DNA from: Streptomyces sp. NBC_00190
GTDB lineage: Bacteria; Actinomycetota; Actinomycetes; Streptomycetales; Streptomycetaceae
Direction: 5' to 3'
Length of the DNA stretch: 64,000 nucleotides
Assembly (NCBI RefSeq): GCF_036203305.1
Contig: NZ_CP108131.1
Location: 4,898,001 to 4,962,000, forward strand
Position 1 is the stretch's first letter; each line of letters starts with the position of its first letter. The notes under the pieces were generated by a model. It was not told the origin of the DNA and made no database searches. It worked only from the letters and a program-made list of their open reading frames with translations. This document shows, one piece after another, positions 51,894 through 60,845 of the stretch. Position numbers and translations under genes: made by a program.

Positions 51894-52859
51894 ATGACGA
51901 TCCGATCCCTCACCCTGCCCCCGGCCGCCGCCGAAGTCGACGGCTGGCTGGGGGTACTGGCCGCCGCCGGGGCCGCCGACCTGCCGCACCTGGCGCCGCC
52001 CTCCCGGGTGGAGGTCGCCGGGCGGCTGTGCGTGGCGCCGCAACGCGGACGCGCCGCGCTGTGGGCGGCGGACGGGGGCGAGGGAGTGGCGGCCCTGCTC
52101 CTGTTCACGGACGAGGCCAACCGGCACACCGCGTACCTCGACGTGCTCGCGGTACGTCCCGAGGCGCGGCGGCGGGGGATCGGCACCGCCCTGTGGCAGC
52201 GGGTCAGGGAGGAACTGCTGGCGCAGGGGCGGACCTCCGTCGCGACGATGGTCGACCTGGGAGGCCCGGGCCAGGCGTTCGCCGAGTCGCTCGGGTTCGC
52301 ATGCGTGCTGCCCATGGCCTGGTACGTACAGGAAGTGCCGCGGCGGCAGCCGCGGCAGGCCGGGGAACCGGCCGTACCGGGATACGAACTGCGGGCCTGG
52401 CACGGACTGGTGGCCGACGAGTGGGCAGCGCCGGTGGCCACGGCCCACGGGGCGATGGAGGACGCGCCCACGGGGGACATGGACGAGAACATCGAGCCCT
52501 GGACGGCGCAGCGGCTCCACGCGGCGCAGCGGCTGATCCTTGACCGGGGCGGCGAGCTGACCACGGTCGCGGCGGTCACCGAGGCCGGCGAGGTGGCGGC
52601 GTACACGGAGCTCGTCCTGCCGGACCCGGGCGGCCCGCGGGCCCTCCAGTACGACACGGTCGTCGTCCCCGCCCACCGCGGCCACGGCCTCGGCCGCGCG
52701 GTGAAGCGGCGGATGCTGGAGCTCGCCGGGCAGCGGTATCCCGCTCTGCGGCAGATCGCCACGACGGTGGCCGACGAGAACGCACCCATGCGCGCGGTGA
52801 ACGAGGCACTGGGCTACCGCCAAGAACGCGGCGCGGCGTACTTCCAGCTCAAGCTGTAG
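51894..52859 (+). CDS. Tandem GNAT-family acetyltransferase
   Basis: 321 residues with two GNAT-fold halves. The first has an acetyl-CoA loop VRPEARRRGIGTALW (near residue 90), the second VVPAHRGHGLGRAVKRRML (near residue 260), so both cofactor sites look usable. The arrangement recalls mycothiol synthase (MshD)-like double-GNAT proteins, but I see nothing that fixes the substrate. The last 11 bp overlap the convergent XRE regulator gene. Confidence 0.85.
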   Translation: MTIRSLTLPPAAAEVDGWLGVLAAAGAADLPHLAPPSRVEVAGRLCVAPQRGRAALWAADGGEGVAALLLFTDEANRHTAYLDVLAVRPEARRRGIGTALWQRVREELLAQGRTSVATMVDLGGPGQAFAESLGFACVLPMAWYVQEVPRRQPRQAGEPAVPGYELRAWHGLVADEWAAPVATAHGAMEDAPTGDMDENIEPWTAQRLHAAQRLILDRGGELTTVAAVTEAGEVAAYTELVLPDPGGPRALQYDTVVVPAHRGHGLGRAVKRRMLELAGQRYPALRQIATTVADENAPMRAVNEALGYRQERGAAYFQLKL

Positions 52860-53760
52860 CCGCCGGATCGCGCCCCTCGGCCCCGTCCGAGGGGACGGAC
52901 GGCACGGACGGGGCCGACGGGGCCGACCACGACGTCAGCAGGCGCAGCGCGTCCGCGGACGGGGAGCCCGGCGCCGCGTGGAAGGTGACCAGGGACTGCG
53001 CCGGATCGTCCGGGAGCCTCAGCGTCTCGAAGGCCAGGTGCATCTCACCCACCAGCGGATGCCGCAGCCGCTTCACCCCGTGCGTCTTGTCCGCCACCGT
53101 GTGCGCCGCCCAGAGCCGCCGGAACTCCTCGTCCTTCACCGACAACTCCCCGACCAGCGCCGACAGCTGCTCGTCGTCCGGGTTCTGGCCGGCATACATC
53201 CGCAGGTTGCTCACCACCTCGCACGCCCGGCACTCCCAGTCCGCGTACAGCTCCGCCGTCGCCGGGTCCAGGAACACCAGCCGCACCAGGTTCCGCTCCG
53301 CCGCCGGCAGCCTCCCGAAGTCCCCGAAGACCGCCGCCGCCAGCCGGTTCCAGCCGATGACGTCCTGCCGGTGCCCCACGAGGTACGCCGGTACGCCCTC
53401 CATCGCGTCCATCAGCGTCCGCAGCTCGGGCCGGACCTGCTGCGGGCGATGACTCTGGCGGCGCCTGCGCGCCTTCGGGCGGGCCAGGTGCATCAGGTGC
53501 GCCTGCTCCGAACCGTCCAGGCGCAGCGCCCGCGCGATCGCGTCGAGGACCTCCGCCGACACGTTGGTCCCGCCGCCCTGCTCCAGGCGCGTGTAGTACG
53601 CGACCGACACCCCCGCCAGTTGCGCCAGTTCCTCGCGGCGCAGCCCGGGCACACGCCGGCGGCGCCCGTAGTCGGGCAGGCCCACGTCCTCGGGGCGCAG
53701 CCGGGCACGGCGGGAGCGAAGGAACTCGCCGAGCTCGGTGCGCTGGTCAAGCTGGTCCAT
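52849..53760 (-). CDS. XRE-family regulator with MmyB-like ligand domain
   Basis: 303 residues. The N-terminal helix-turn-helix (about 35-90, REELAQLAGVSVAYYTRLEQG) is followed by the MmyB-like domain (about 105-280, with VIGWNRLAAAVFGDF and RNLVRLVFLDP), thought to bind fatty acids or other ligands. It is divergent from the zinc alcohol dehydrogenase gene with 189 bp between, the usual pairing in which such regulators control an adjacent oxidoreductase. The C-terminal tail is low-complexity (SAPSVPSVPSD). Confidence 0.9.
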   Translation of the reverse strand: MDQLDQRTELGEFLRSRRARLRPEDVGLPDYGRRRRVPGLRREELAQLAGVSVAYYTRLEQGGGTNVSAEVLDAIARALRLDGSEQAHLMHLARPKARRRRQSHRPQQVRPELRTLMDAMEGVPAYLVGHRQDVIGWNRLAAAVFGDFGRLPAAERNLVRLVFLDPATAELYADWECRACEVVSNLRMYAGQNPDDEQLSALVGELSVKDEEFRRLWAAHTVADKTHGVKRLRHPLVGEMHLAFETLRLPDDPAQSLVTFHAAPGSPSADALRLLTSWSAPSAPSVPSVPSDGAEGRDPAATA

Positions 53761-53949
53761 ACGGCCAGTATCCCCGCCCGGCCGGCCGCGGCGCGGTCCT
53801 GAGCCTGACCCCGCCAAGGGTAGGTTTGCCGGTCCTAGGCTGGACAGGGGGCTGGGTGGGTTCGCGGCGGCAGCGCAGGCTGGAGCCCGTCGCCGCAGCG
53901 CACAGGGCTGCGGCGGCACACCGCCAGCGTCACCCGCCGAGGAGCACCC

Positions 53950-54996
53950 ATGTCCGTCACCCAGGTCGCCGCCTACGCCGCCCCCGCCCCCAAGGCCCCG
54001 CTGGAGCGCATCACCGTCCCCCGCCGCGCCGTCGGCGAGCACGACGTCCTCATCGACATCAAGTACGCCGGCATCTGCCACTCCGACATCCACCAGGCCC
54101 GCGACGGCTGGGGCGAGGGCATCTACCCGATGGTCCCCGGGCACGAGATAGCCGGGGTCGTCACCCAGGTCGGCCCGGGCGTCACCAGGTTCGCGGCCGG
54201 GGACCGGGTGGGCGTCGGCTGCTTCGTCGACTCCTGCCGTGAGTGCGAGTACTGCCTGCGCGGGCAGGAGCAGTTCTGCGCCAACGGCACGACCGGCACG
54301 TACAACGCGCTCGACAAGAACGGCGAGCCCACGTACGGCGGTTACTCCACCCACCTCGTCGTCGACGAGAACTACGCCGTCCGCATCCCCGACGGCCTCG
54401 CCCTCGACGTCGCCGCCCCGCTGCTCTGCGCCGGCATCACCCTCTACTCGCCGCTGATGCACTGGCAGGCGGGCCCCGGCAAGAAGGTCGCGATCGTCGG
54501 CCTCGGCGGACTCGGTCACATGGGCGTGAAGATCGCGGCGGCCCTGGGCGCGGAAGTGACCGTCCTGTCCCAGTCCCTGCGCAAGAAGGAGGACGGTCTG
54601 AAGCTGGGCGCCTCCCACTACTACGCCACCGACGACGAGACCACCTTCGAGGAGCTGGCCGGCAGCTTCGACCTGATCCTGTCCACCGTGTCGGCGCCGC
54701 TCGGCCTGGACCGGTACCTCGCGCTGCTGAAGGTCGACGGCGCGCTGGTGAACGTCGGCGCCCCGGAGGAGCCGGTCGAGCTGAACCTCTTCTCCGTCAT
54801 CGGCGGCCGCAAGACCCTCGCCGGATCGATGATCGGCGGGATCGCCGAGACCCAGGAGATGCTGGACTTCTGCGCCGAGCACGGGCTGGGCTCGGAGATC
54901 GAGCTGATCCGCGCCGAGCAGATCAACGAGGCGTACGAGCGGGTCCTGGGCAGCGACGTCCGCTACCGCTTCGTGATCGACGCCTCGACGATCTGA
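53950..54996 (+). CDS. Zinc-dependent alcohol dehydrogenase (YahK/cinnamyl type)
   Basis: 348 residues, medium-chain dehydrogenase. Catalytic zinc ligands: Cys43 in GICHSD and His65-Glu66 in GHEIAG; the structural zinc cysteines are in CRECEYC and the Cys after GQEQF. The Rossmann motif [11 protein letters not shown] is intact. Enzymes of this type reduce a wide range of aldehydes with NADPH. GAGGAG lies 8 nt before the ATG. It is divergent from the XRE regulator, and its 3' end overlaps the convergent MerR gene by 34 bp. Confidence 0.9.
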   Translation: MSVTQVAAYAAPAPKAPLERITVPRRAVGEHDVLIDIKYAGICHSDIHQARDGWGEGIYPMVPGHEIAGVVTQVGPGVTRFAAGDRVGVGCFVDSCRECEYCLRGQEQFCANGTTGTYNALDKNGEPTYGGYSTHLVVDENYAVRIPDGLALDVAAPLLCAGITLYSPLMHWQAGPGKKVAIVGLGGLGHMGVKIAAALGAEVTVLSQSLRKKEDGLKLGASHYYATDDETTFEELAGSFDLILSTVSAPLGLDRYLALLKVDGALVNVGAPEEPVELNLFSVIGGRKTLAGSMIGGIAETQEMLDFCAEHGLGSEIELIRAEQINEAYERVLGSDVRYRFVIDASTI

Positions 54997-55349
54997 CCGG
55001 ACCGGCCCAGCGCCGTACGGAGCCGGTCGCGGGCCTCGGTCTGTGCGGCGATCCGGGCCTCCAGGACGGCGAGCCGCTCCCGGGCCACCGCCAGCCCCTT
55101 CGGGGACGGCGGCCCGGCGGCCACGTCGCCGTCCAGGCACGGCAGGAACACGTGCACGTCGGCCAGCGTGAGACCCGCCTCCAGCAGCGCCCGGATGTTG
55201 CGGACCCGTACGGCGGCCTGCTCGCCGTAGACCCGGTAGCCGTTCGGCGCCCGCTCGGAGGAGATCAGCCCGGCCTGCTCGTAGTGGCGCAGGGCGCGCG
55301 GGGTGGTCCCGGTGGCTTCGGCGAGTTCCCCGATCAGCATGGGGGTCAT
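54963..55349 (-). CDS. MerR-family transcriptional regulator
   Basis: 128 residues. The winged helix is at the N terminus ([25 protein letters not shown]), followed by the dimerisation helix (about 75-115). One Cys (LPCLDGD) is present, but not the metal-binding set of metal-sensing MerR proteins, so the signal is probably organic. It is 16 nt downstream of the SDR gene on the same strand and probably controls that gene from the dyad at 56149-56172. ATG 55340 is an alternative start. Confidence 0.85.
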   Translation of the reverse strand: MTPMLIGELAEATGTTPRALRHYEQAGLISSERAPNGYRVYGEQAAVRVRNIRALLEAGLTLADVHVFLPCLDGDVAAGPPSPKGLAVARERLAVLEARIAAQTEARDRLRTALGRSGQIVEASITKR

Positions 55350-55365
55350 GGTGCCAAGGCGGGCG

Positions 55366-56133
55366 CTACGCCACCAACGCGCCCCCGTCGACGGGGAGTA
55401 CGGCCCCGGTCACGAACGACGCCGCCGGGTCCGCGAGCCGGCACACCGCCCAGGCGACCTCCTCCGGCCGGCCCACCCGCCCCAGCGGAGTACGGGCCAC
55501 CTGCCACGCCCGCACCTGCCCGGCCCGCTCGGAGCTCAGCCCCTGGTGCTCGGCGATCGGTGTGTCCACCGCGCCCGGTGCGACCGCCACGACCCGGATG
55601 CCGCGCGGCGCGAGCTCCACGGCCCAGCTGCGGGTGAGGGTGTCGAGGGCGGCCTTGCCGGCGGCGTAGAGGGAGTTGCCGGGCCAGCCGCGCTGCCCGA
55701 TGGCGGTGGTGACGTTGACGACGACCCCGGCCGGGGCGGCCTCCAGGGCGGGGAGGGCGGCCTGGGTGAGGAGTACCGGCGCGACCAGATTGGTGGCCAG
55801 CTGGTCTGCGATGTCCTGGGCGGCCAGGCCGCCGAGCGGGCCGCTGCGCACGATCCCGGCGTTGTTCACGATCACGTCGAGCCTGCCGTGGGCGTCCAGG
55901 ACGGCCCGGACGATCCGCTCCGGGCCGCCGGGGGCGGTCACGTCGCCGGTCAGGGGATGGATGCCGGGATGGCCTTCGGCCGCCCCGGCGAGCGGCTCGG
56001 GCCGCCGGCCCACGGCGACCACGAGGTCGCCGCCGGAGGCGAAGGCCCGGGCGGTGGCCCGGCCGATGCCGGTGCCGGCGCCGGTGACGAGGATGACGCG
56101 TGGGGTGGTGACGCTGGTGTCCGTGGTGTCCAT
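55366..56133 (-). CDS. Short-chain dehydrogenase/reductase
   Basis: 255 residues, classical SDR. The cofactor motif TGAGTGIG (about 18-25), NNAG, and the catalytic YAAGK are intact; the usual Ser lies in the NVTTAIGQ strand region, where Thr stands in its place. The C-terminal FVTGAVLPVDGG is the typical end. Its substrate is unknown. It is followed by a MerR regulator on the same strand. Confidence 0.9.
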   Translation of the reverse strand: MDTTDTSVTTPRVILVTGAGTGIGRATARAFASGGDLVVAVGRRPEPLAGAAEGHPGIHPLTGDVTAPGGPERIVRAVLDAHGRLDVIVNNAGIVRSGPLGGLAAQDIADQLATNLVAPVLLTQAALPALEAAPAGVVVNVTTAIGQRGWPGNSLYAAGKAALDTLTRSWAVELAPRGIRVVAVAPGAVDTPIAEHQGLSSERAGQVRAWQVARTPLGRVGRPEEVAWAVCRLADPAASFVTGAVLPVDGGALVA

Positions 56134-56148
56134 GGAGAGAGTGGACAA

Positions 56149-56172
56149 CCCTGCCGCCAGTGGCAAGGTCAA
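56149..56172 (-). promoter_or_regulatory. MerR-type dyad and -35 in front of the SDR gene
   Basis: On the minus strand TTGACC (56167-56172) is a good -35, and CCTTGCC-N6-GGCAGGG (56149-56168) forms an interrupted dyad directly after it. MerR proteins bind such dyads inside long promoter spacers. The matching -10 is not obvious. Confidence 0.5.
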
Positions 56173-56228
56173 GCGGGGCGGGCGGGCAGTGCCCGCCGCA
56201 CCCGCTGTACGAATGGGGCCAGGGAGGG

Positions 56229-56546
56229 CTAAGGGACGTACCACTGCTGGGTCTTGATCCCCGGAGTGCACGTGGTGACGGCCAGCTCCTTGCCCGGGCC
56301 GTTGTCGGTCAGGCAGTTCTGGCCCGCGTAGTCCTTGATGTAATACGCGGTCCCGAGCATCGCGTGCGAGGCGGTGAGCCTGGGCCCGGCCGCGGAGCGG
56401 GCGATGCCGAAGTCGGTCACCGTGACCCGGCCGTCGGGACGGACCAGTCCCGCCAGTCGCTCGACCTCGGCCACGACATGGACGGGAATACCGCCGGCAA
56501 CGTGAGCGTGATCGGGGTCGTACTCCCAGCGCCAGTCGTGGCTCAC
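56229..56546 (-). pseudogene. Chimeric remnant: toxin-like N terminus, kinase fragment and ricin-like tail
   Basis: 105 codons in one frame, but three unrelated pieces. Residues 1-35 (start HDWRWEYDPDHAHVAGG) resemble the small RelE/ParE-like proteins encoded after DUF6247 genes. Residues 36-65 (DGRVTVTDFGIARSAAG) are the activation-loop start of a Ser/Thr protein kinase. The rest (GQNCLTDNGPGKEL to QQWYVP) has the Q-x-W of a ricin-type repeat. The GTG overlaps the DUF6247 stop (GTGA), so the original pair was coupled. Probably a fusion produced by deletions; whether the product is made is unknown. Confidence 0.65.
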
Positions 56547-56908
56547 GGCCGGTGGGCGGCGAGAGCGGCGTGGGCCGTGTCGAGGATTCTGCCGATCTCG
56601 GCGGCGGCCCGCCGGGCCTGCGAGGCGTCGCCCGTAGCAGCAGTGTCCTCCCAGCGCCGCAGCTCCTCGGCGAGCCGCGGTTGGCGCTGGACGTGGACAT
56701 ATGCCGCCCACTGGGCGATGAACCGCTGCAACGGGGCCAGGTCGGAGCTGTGCCGGGACTGGTCCGCCGCCAGGTCCAGCTCGCGGGTGAAAGCGGGCAG
56801 CGCCGCCGGGGAGACCTGGGCGACGGCCTGCCGCAGCGCTGTCACGGTGGACGGCGGCTGCGGGATGAGCGGCTGCCCGGCGGCGGACGTGGTCACGGTT
56901 GCTCCCAT
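56543..56908 (-). CDS. DUF6247-like protein, probable partner of a lost toxin-like gene
   Basis: 121 residues, mostly helical. ALRQAVAQVSPAALPAFTREL and LQRFIAQWAAYVHVQRQP fit the DUF6247 family as I remember it, which is often encoded just before a small RelE-like gene. No DNA-binding motif is clear. Here the downstream gene is broken, leaving this protein without an evident partner. Function unproven; an antitoxin role is inference. Confidence 0.7.
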   Translation of the reverse strand: MGATVTTSAAGQPLIPQPPSTVTALRQAVAQVSPAALPAFTRELDLAADQSRHSSDLAPLQRFIAQWAAYVHVQRQPRLAEELRRWEDTAATGDASQARRAAAEIGRILDTAHAALAAHRP

Positions 56909-56989
56909 GGGCGAGATCCTGGGCCCCGCCGCCAGCGTACCCAGCTCAATGCGCGGCCCCCCACCCGAAAGGGTGAGTCAAACGGTTCG

Positions 56990-57652
56990 TTACTCCGCCG
57001 GTGCCACACCGATCGGGCAGGAGACGCCCGTGCCGCCGATGCCGCAGTACCCGCCGGGGTTCTTGTCCAGGTACTGCTGGTGATGGGCTTCCGCAGGCCA
57101 GAAGGGGCGGTCCGATGCCGGGAGGACGGCCGTGGTGATCTCGCCGTGGCCCGAGGCGGTGAGGACGCGCTGGTAGGCCGTGCGGGAGGCCTCGGCCGTC
57201 GCCTGCTGGGCGGGGGAGTGGGTGTAGACCGACGAGCGGTACTGGGTGCCGACGTCGTTGCCCTGGCGGAAGCCCTGCGTGGGGTCGTGCGACTCCCAGA
57301 ACAGCTTCAGCAGGGTCTCGTACGACACCAGGGACGGGTCGAAGACCACGCGGACGACCTCGGTGTGGCCGGTCAGGCCCGAGCAGACCTCCTCGTAGGT
57401 CGGGTTCTCCGTGTAGCCGCCCTGGTAACCGGCCAGGGTGGTCCACACTCCGGGGGTCTGCCAGAACTTGCGCTCCGCGCCCCAGAAACAGCCCAGGCCG
57501 AAGTCGGCCACTTCGAGGTGCGCGGGATACGGGCCGGCCAGCGGGTTGCCCAGCACGGTGTGCTTCTCGGGCAGGCCGAAGAGAGGCTCCGCGCGGCCGG
57601 TCAGGGCCTCCTCGCGGGTGGGGAGCTCGGGCGTACGGCGGTACGAGAACAT
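56990..57652 (-). CDS. msrA: Peptide-methionine (S)-S-oxide reductase
   Basis: 220 residues. It reduces methionine-S-sulfoxide in proteins. GCFWGAE carries the nucleophilic Cys55, and [14 protein letters not shown] and [19 protein letters not shown] are conserved substrate-binding stretches. Near the end, [13 protein letters not shown] supplies two cysteines that can act as resolving residues. It stands alone, with the hairpin at 57682-57721 just upstream. Confidence 0.95.
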   Translation of the reverse strand: MFSYRRTPELPTREEALTGRAEPLFGLPEKHTVLGNPLAGPYPAHLEVADFGLGCFWGAERKFWQTPGVWTTLAGYQGGYTENPTYEEVCSGLTGHTEVVRVVFDPSLVSYETLLKLFWESHDPTQGFRQGNDVGTQYRSSVYTHSPAQQATAEASRTAYQRVLTASGHGEITTAVLPASDRPFWPAEAHHQQYLDKNPGGYCGIGGTGVSCPIGVAPAE

Positions 57653-57681
57653 GGGGTTCCCTCCTTGTCACCGATGACAAC

Positions 57682-57721
57682 GGGCGGGGGCGGGCCGGGA
57701 TTCCCCGGCCCGCCCCCGCCC
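57682..57721 (-). terminator. Hairpin between the M48 protease gene and msrA
   Basis: Perfect 18-bp GC-rich inverted repeat with a 4-nt loop (arms 57682-57699 and 57704-57721). It lies 114 nt after the protease stop and 30 nt before msrA. Confidence 0.8.
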
Positions 57722-57834
57722 CGCTCCGCGTCACACTTCCGTAAGGTCCCCGTGCGGGCGGCTCACGCGTTCCGCGTCACCTGGCGCACGCAGTAGTCCC
57801 GCGCCTGCAGGTAGCGGGCCTTGCTGTCCGCCGA

Positions 57835-59445
57835 TCACGGGGCGAGCACCAGCTTTCGCAGGGATTCGGTGTCGGGCTGGTCGGCGACGGCCGCGTCCAG
57901 GGCCAGGCCGAGCTGGTCCTCGAAGCCGTCGGACGGGTAGCGCAGGGTGGCCGACTCGGACCACGACAGCTGCCAGCGGGCGGCGCCGCGCGCCGTCAGC
58001 TCGGCGGTGACCAGCTGGCCGAGGGCGCGCCGGACGACCGGGCGGGCGAACTCGCGCGCCGCGCGGCCCGTGGCGGCGGCCGCCTGCTCGGACTTCGGCG
58101 GCAGGCGGTCGGCGATCCGCCAGCGCACCGCCGGGTCGGCGTCGATCGCGTCCAGCAGGGCGGCCAGTTCCGGGCCCGCGCCCTCGGCGGTGAGGGCCTC
58201 GCGGACCTCCTCCGCGCCCCGGGCGACGTACTGGGTCATCGACTCGTGGACCAGGTCCTCCCAGTCCACCCGCTTGAGGGCGAGCGCCTGCGGGCTGAGG
58301 ACGGCCTGCTCCAGCGCGGCCAGCGCCGCGTCCGCGTCGGCCAGCAGCTCCAGTGCGGGGTGGGCGGTCTGACCGCCGCGGCCGTCGTCGGGCAGGGCCT
58401 CGATGCGGGCCACGCGCTCGGCGAGCGCGGGGTGGGAGTCGTACGGGGAGGCGGGCTCGGTCGACAGTTCCCGGCGCAGCTTCTCCAGCTCGTCCGAGCG
58501 GGCGTCCAGGAGCTGGCGCAGACCGCCGAAGACCTGGCCGGGGCGGGGCAGCAGTCCGGCGCCGACGCCGAGGGTGGCGTACGAGCTCATGTAGAAGTCG
58601 TGCGCCGAGTCGAGGGCGTTCAGCTCGCGCAGCGCGGACGCGGTGGCGTCGCGGCCGGCGACCTGGACCGAGGCCAGGTCGGCGGCGAGCTCCTGGCGGC
58701 GGGAGGTGGTGAGGGTGGCACGCAGGTAGAAGTTGCCGTACGCCGTGTAGATCTTGGCCATGCCGCGGTACGTCGCACCCAGGCCCGGGGTGTCGACCAT
58801 CGTGGCCCTCTTGCCCTTGGCCCTCCGCTTGGCGGCGTGCCTCTCCTGCCTCTCGCGCTCCTTGGCTTGCTTGTTGTCGGAGCGCTCGTGGAAGTGGGCG
58901 ATGGTGCGGATCAGTTGGGCGCGGCCGCGGGCGATCAGCGGGGTGAGGCGGGTGTCGAAGTTGGCGTAGTGGCCCATCTCGTGGGCGAGTACGGCGCGCA
59001 GCTGCATCTCGTCCAGGCCCGTCATCAGCGGCAGGCCGAGGTAGAGGCGGCGGGTACCGGGACGCAGGCCCAGCAGCGAGGAGTCCTCGCTGACGGCCGC
59101 GTTCACCGCCTCGATCAGCACGATCTCGTCGGGCGCGCGGGTGCCGACCTGCCGGGCGATGTCGCGCACGGCCTCCCACAGCGCGGGCTCCTGGGCCTCG
59201 GTGACGGTGAGGGGGACGCCGGCCGGCGGCTCCTCCTTGGGAGTGCGCAGCATGAACAGGCCGCGCACGATCGGGATCGCGAGGACGACCGAGAAGATGA
59301 TGATCTTGGCGGCGAGCCCGCCGCCGTGGCCGAAGGACAAGGCGGCGTAGTCGACCCCCGCGAGCGCGGCGAGCAGGAAGACGCCGAGCAGATAGAAGCC
59401 GGCGAGCAGGACGAGCGCGCGCACGGCGCGCAGTGAAGCGCCCAT
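57835..59445 (-). CDS. Membrane M48-family metalloprotease
   Basis: 536 residues. Two membrane segments lie near residues 8-30 and 45-66. The zinc motif HEMGH is at 155-159, and the third ligand Glu is probably in SRRQELAADLASVQ. The region between contains a highly basic stretch (KERERQERHAAKRRAKGK). The last 200 residues are helical and specific to actinobacterial homologues. Relatives of HtpX/Ste24 degrade or process membrane proteins. ATG 59445 is preferred over the upstream GTG 59463 because GGGGGGA precedes it. Confidence 0.85.
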   Translation of the reverse strand: MGASLRAVRALVLLAGFYLLGVFLLAALAGVDYAALSFGHGGGLAAKIIIFSVVLAIPIVRGLFMLRTPKEEPPAGVPLTVTEAQEPALWEAVRDIARQVGTRAPDEIVLIEAVNAAVSEDSSLLGLRPGTRRLYLGLPLMTGLDEMQLRAVLAHEMGHYANFDTRLTPLIARGRAQLIRTIAHFHERSDNKQAKERERQERHAAKRRAKGKRATMVDTPGLGATYRGMAKIYTAYGNFYLRATLTTSRRQELAADLASVQVAGRDATASALRELNALDSAHDFYMSSYATLGVGAGLLPRPGQVFGGLRQLLDARSDELEKLRRELSTEPASPYDSHPALAERVARIEALPDDGRGGQTAHPALELLADADAALAALEQAVLSPQALALKRVDWEDLVHESMTQYVARGAEEVREALTAEGAGPELAALLDAIDADPAVRWRIADRLPPKSEQAAAATGRAAREFARPVVRRALGQLVTAELTARGAARWQLSWSESATLRYPSDGFEDQLGLALDAAVADQPDTESLRKLVLAP

Positions 59446-59662
59446 ATGGACAGATCCCCCCACGGGATGAAAGCGGTGCGGTGCACGAGGCCGGGGACGG
59501 CCGCCACCGCCGCATCATGCGGCCCGGTGGTCACTTACGGCAACTTTATTGGCCGGTGGTTCCCGCCGGTGGTTTCCGCTGGTGAAGGGTGCCTGTGTGC
59601 TGGGGGAGGGGGGCTCGGGGCGGGGGCCCGGGGGGGGGGTCGAAACCCCCGCCCGCGCCCCG

Positions 59663-60769
59663 TCAGTTCGGCAGCGTCGCCGGGGAGCCGCCGTTCGCCT
59701 CGTACCCCGCCACCGCCAGCGCCCGGTACACCGCGTACTGCGCCGCCGGGTCCTGCGACGCCGACCACGGCAGGGCGCCCACGTAGCCGTCCACGTGCCG
59801 CACCTGCTCCATCGCCTCCGCCCAGCGCTCCATGTTGACCAGGAACAGCAGCAGCAGGTGCCGTACGTGCGCCAGCATCGGGTCGTCCTGCCGCGCCGTG
59901 TGCACCGCGTACAGCGCGCCCTCCACCGCCCGCGTCACGGCGGCGCTCTGGTAGAAGCTCCCCACCAGCACCACGTCCGGCAGGTTCTCGTACAGCGAGA
60001 ACATCGGCAGCGCCGCCAGCAGCGAGCCCTGCGGGGCACGCGCCGCGGCCGCGTGCGCGAACGCGTCGGCCTTCTCCCGCGAGCCGTGCCACTTCCCGCA
60101 CAGGTAGTGCAGGGCCGCAAGATGCGCGCCCATGTGCGCCGGCGCCCGGTCGATCACGTTCGCCCACAGCGCGTCGAACTCCGCCTCCGGGTAGGCGAGG
60201 CCCCGTGCGATCGCCAGCTCCGTGATGTACGGCACCGGGTCGCCGGGCGCCAGCAGCGCCGCCCTGCGGCACCCCTCCCGTGCCTCCTCCAGGATGATGC
60301 GGTGGTCCTCGGAACCGACCCCGCCCGAGTGCCGCCACGCCTGCTGCACCAGCAGCTCCGCGTGCACCTGCGCGCCGCCCGCGTCCTCGTCCGCCTCCAG
60401 CCGCCACGCCTTCAGCCATTGCGCGCCCACACCCGGCTGCTGCACCAGCTCCAGCGCCGCCGCCCCGCCGAAGGCCTGCACGCGCTGCCAGCGCAGCTCG
60501 CCCTCCTGCGGGGTCCCGGCGAGCAGCTGCGATGCCGCCTGCCACCGGCTGGTGCGGCGCACGTTGTCGAGGGCGTCCATCAGATCCCGGTCGGGTCCGG
60601 GAACCCGGATGTCCAGGTCCTCCTGCCGGTCGAATCCGTAGTTCGCGGGGTCGGCGGCGTCGGGGCTGCCCGGCGCGACCAGGCGGACCCCGCCGCGCCT
60701 GCGCCGTATGTACGGGCCGAGCACGAACACGATCATGAGCATCGCGAACACGAACCACAGAATCTCCAT
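59663..60769 (-). CDS. Conserved membrane-anchored protein of unknown function
   Basis: 368 residues. One N-terminal membrane segment (about 2-20) followed by RRRR, so the bulk is cytoplasmic. The remainder is helical and Ala/Leu-rich with a TPR-like spacing (for example LAPGDPVPYITELAIARGL and APQGSLLAALPMFSLY), without a catalytic motif. It is divergent from metB. The 3' flank (59581-59645) contains a G-rich stretch including ten consecutive G (59630-59639). Confidence 0.75.
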   Translation of the reverse strand: MEILWFVFAMLMIVFVLGPYIRRRRGGVRLVAPGSPDAADPANYGFDRQEDLDIRVPGPDRDLMDALDNVRRTSRWQAASQLLAGTPQEGELRWQRVQAFGGAAALELVQQPGVGAQWLKAWRLEADEDAGGAQVHAELLVQQAWRHSGGVGSEDHRIILEEAREGCRRAALLAPGDPVPYITELAIARGLAYPEAEFDALWANVIDRAPAHMGAHLAALHYLCGKWHGSREKADAFAHAAAARAPQGSLLAALPMFSLYENLPDVVLVGSFYQSAAVTRAVEGALYAVHTARQDDPMLAHVRHLLLLFLVNMERWAEAMEQVRHVDGYVGALPWSASQDPAAQYAVYRALAVAGYEANGGSPATLPN

Positions 60770-60833
60770 GCCTCCAAGCGAACCAGACCAGGTGGGCAGC
60801 AGGCCAATAGGGATGCGGACCCCGGGCGGGGCT

Positions 60834-60839
60834 TAGGCT
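60834..60839 (+). promoter_or_regulatory. Leaderless -10 of metB
   Basis: TAGGCT lies 6 nt before the ATG at 60846. Confidence 0.65.
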
Positions 60840-60845
60840 CTGCCC

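Noticed and set aside
57765..57834. Short minus-strand frame reading DSKARYLQARDYC before a stop
   Set aside because: It has no start codon: it is preceded by the in-frame stop of the M48 gene region. It looks protein-like but cannot be called a gene.
59630..59639. Run of ten G in the region after the gene at 59663
   Set aside because: It is intergenic and could be a sequencing-length artefact or a quadruplex; nothing ties it to phase variation of a gene.
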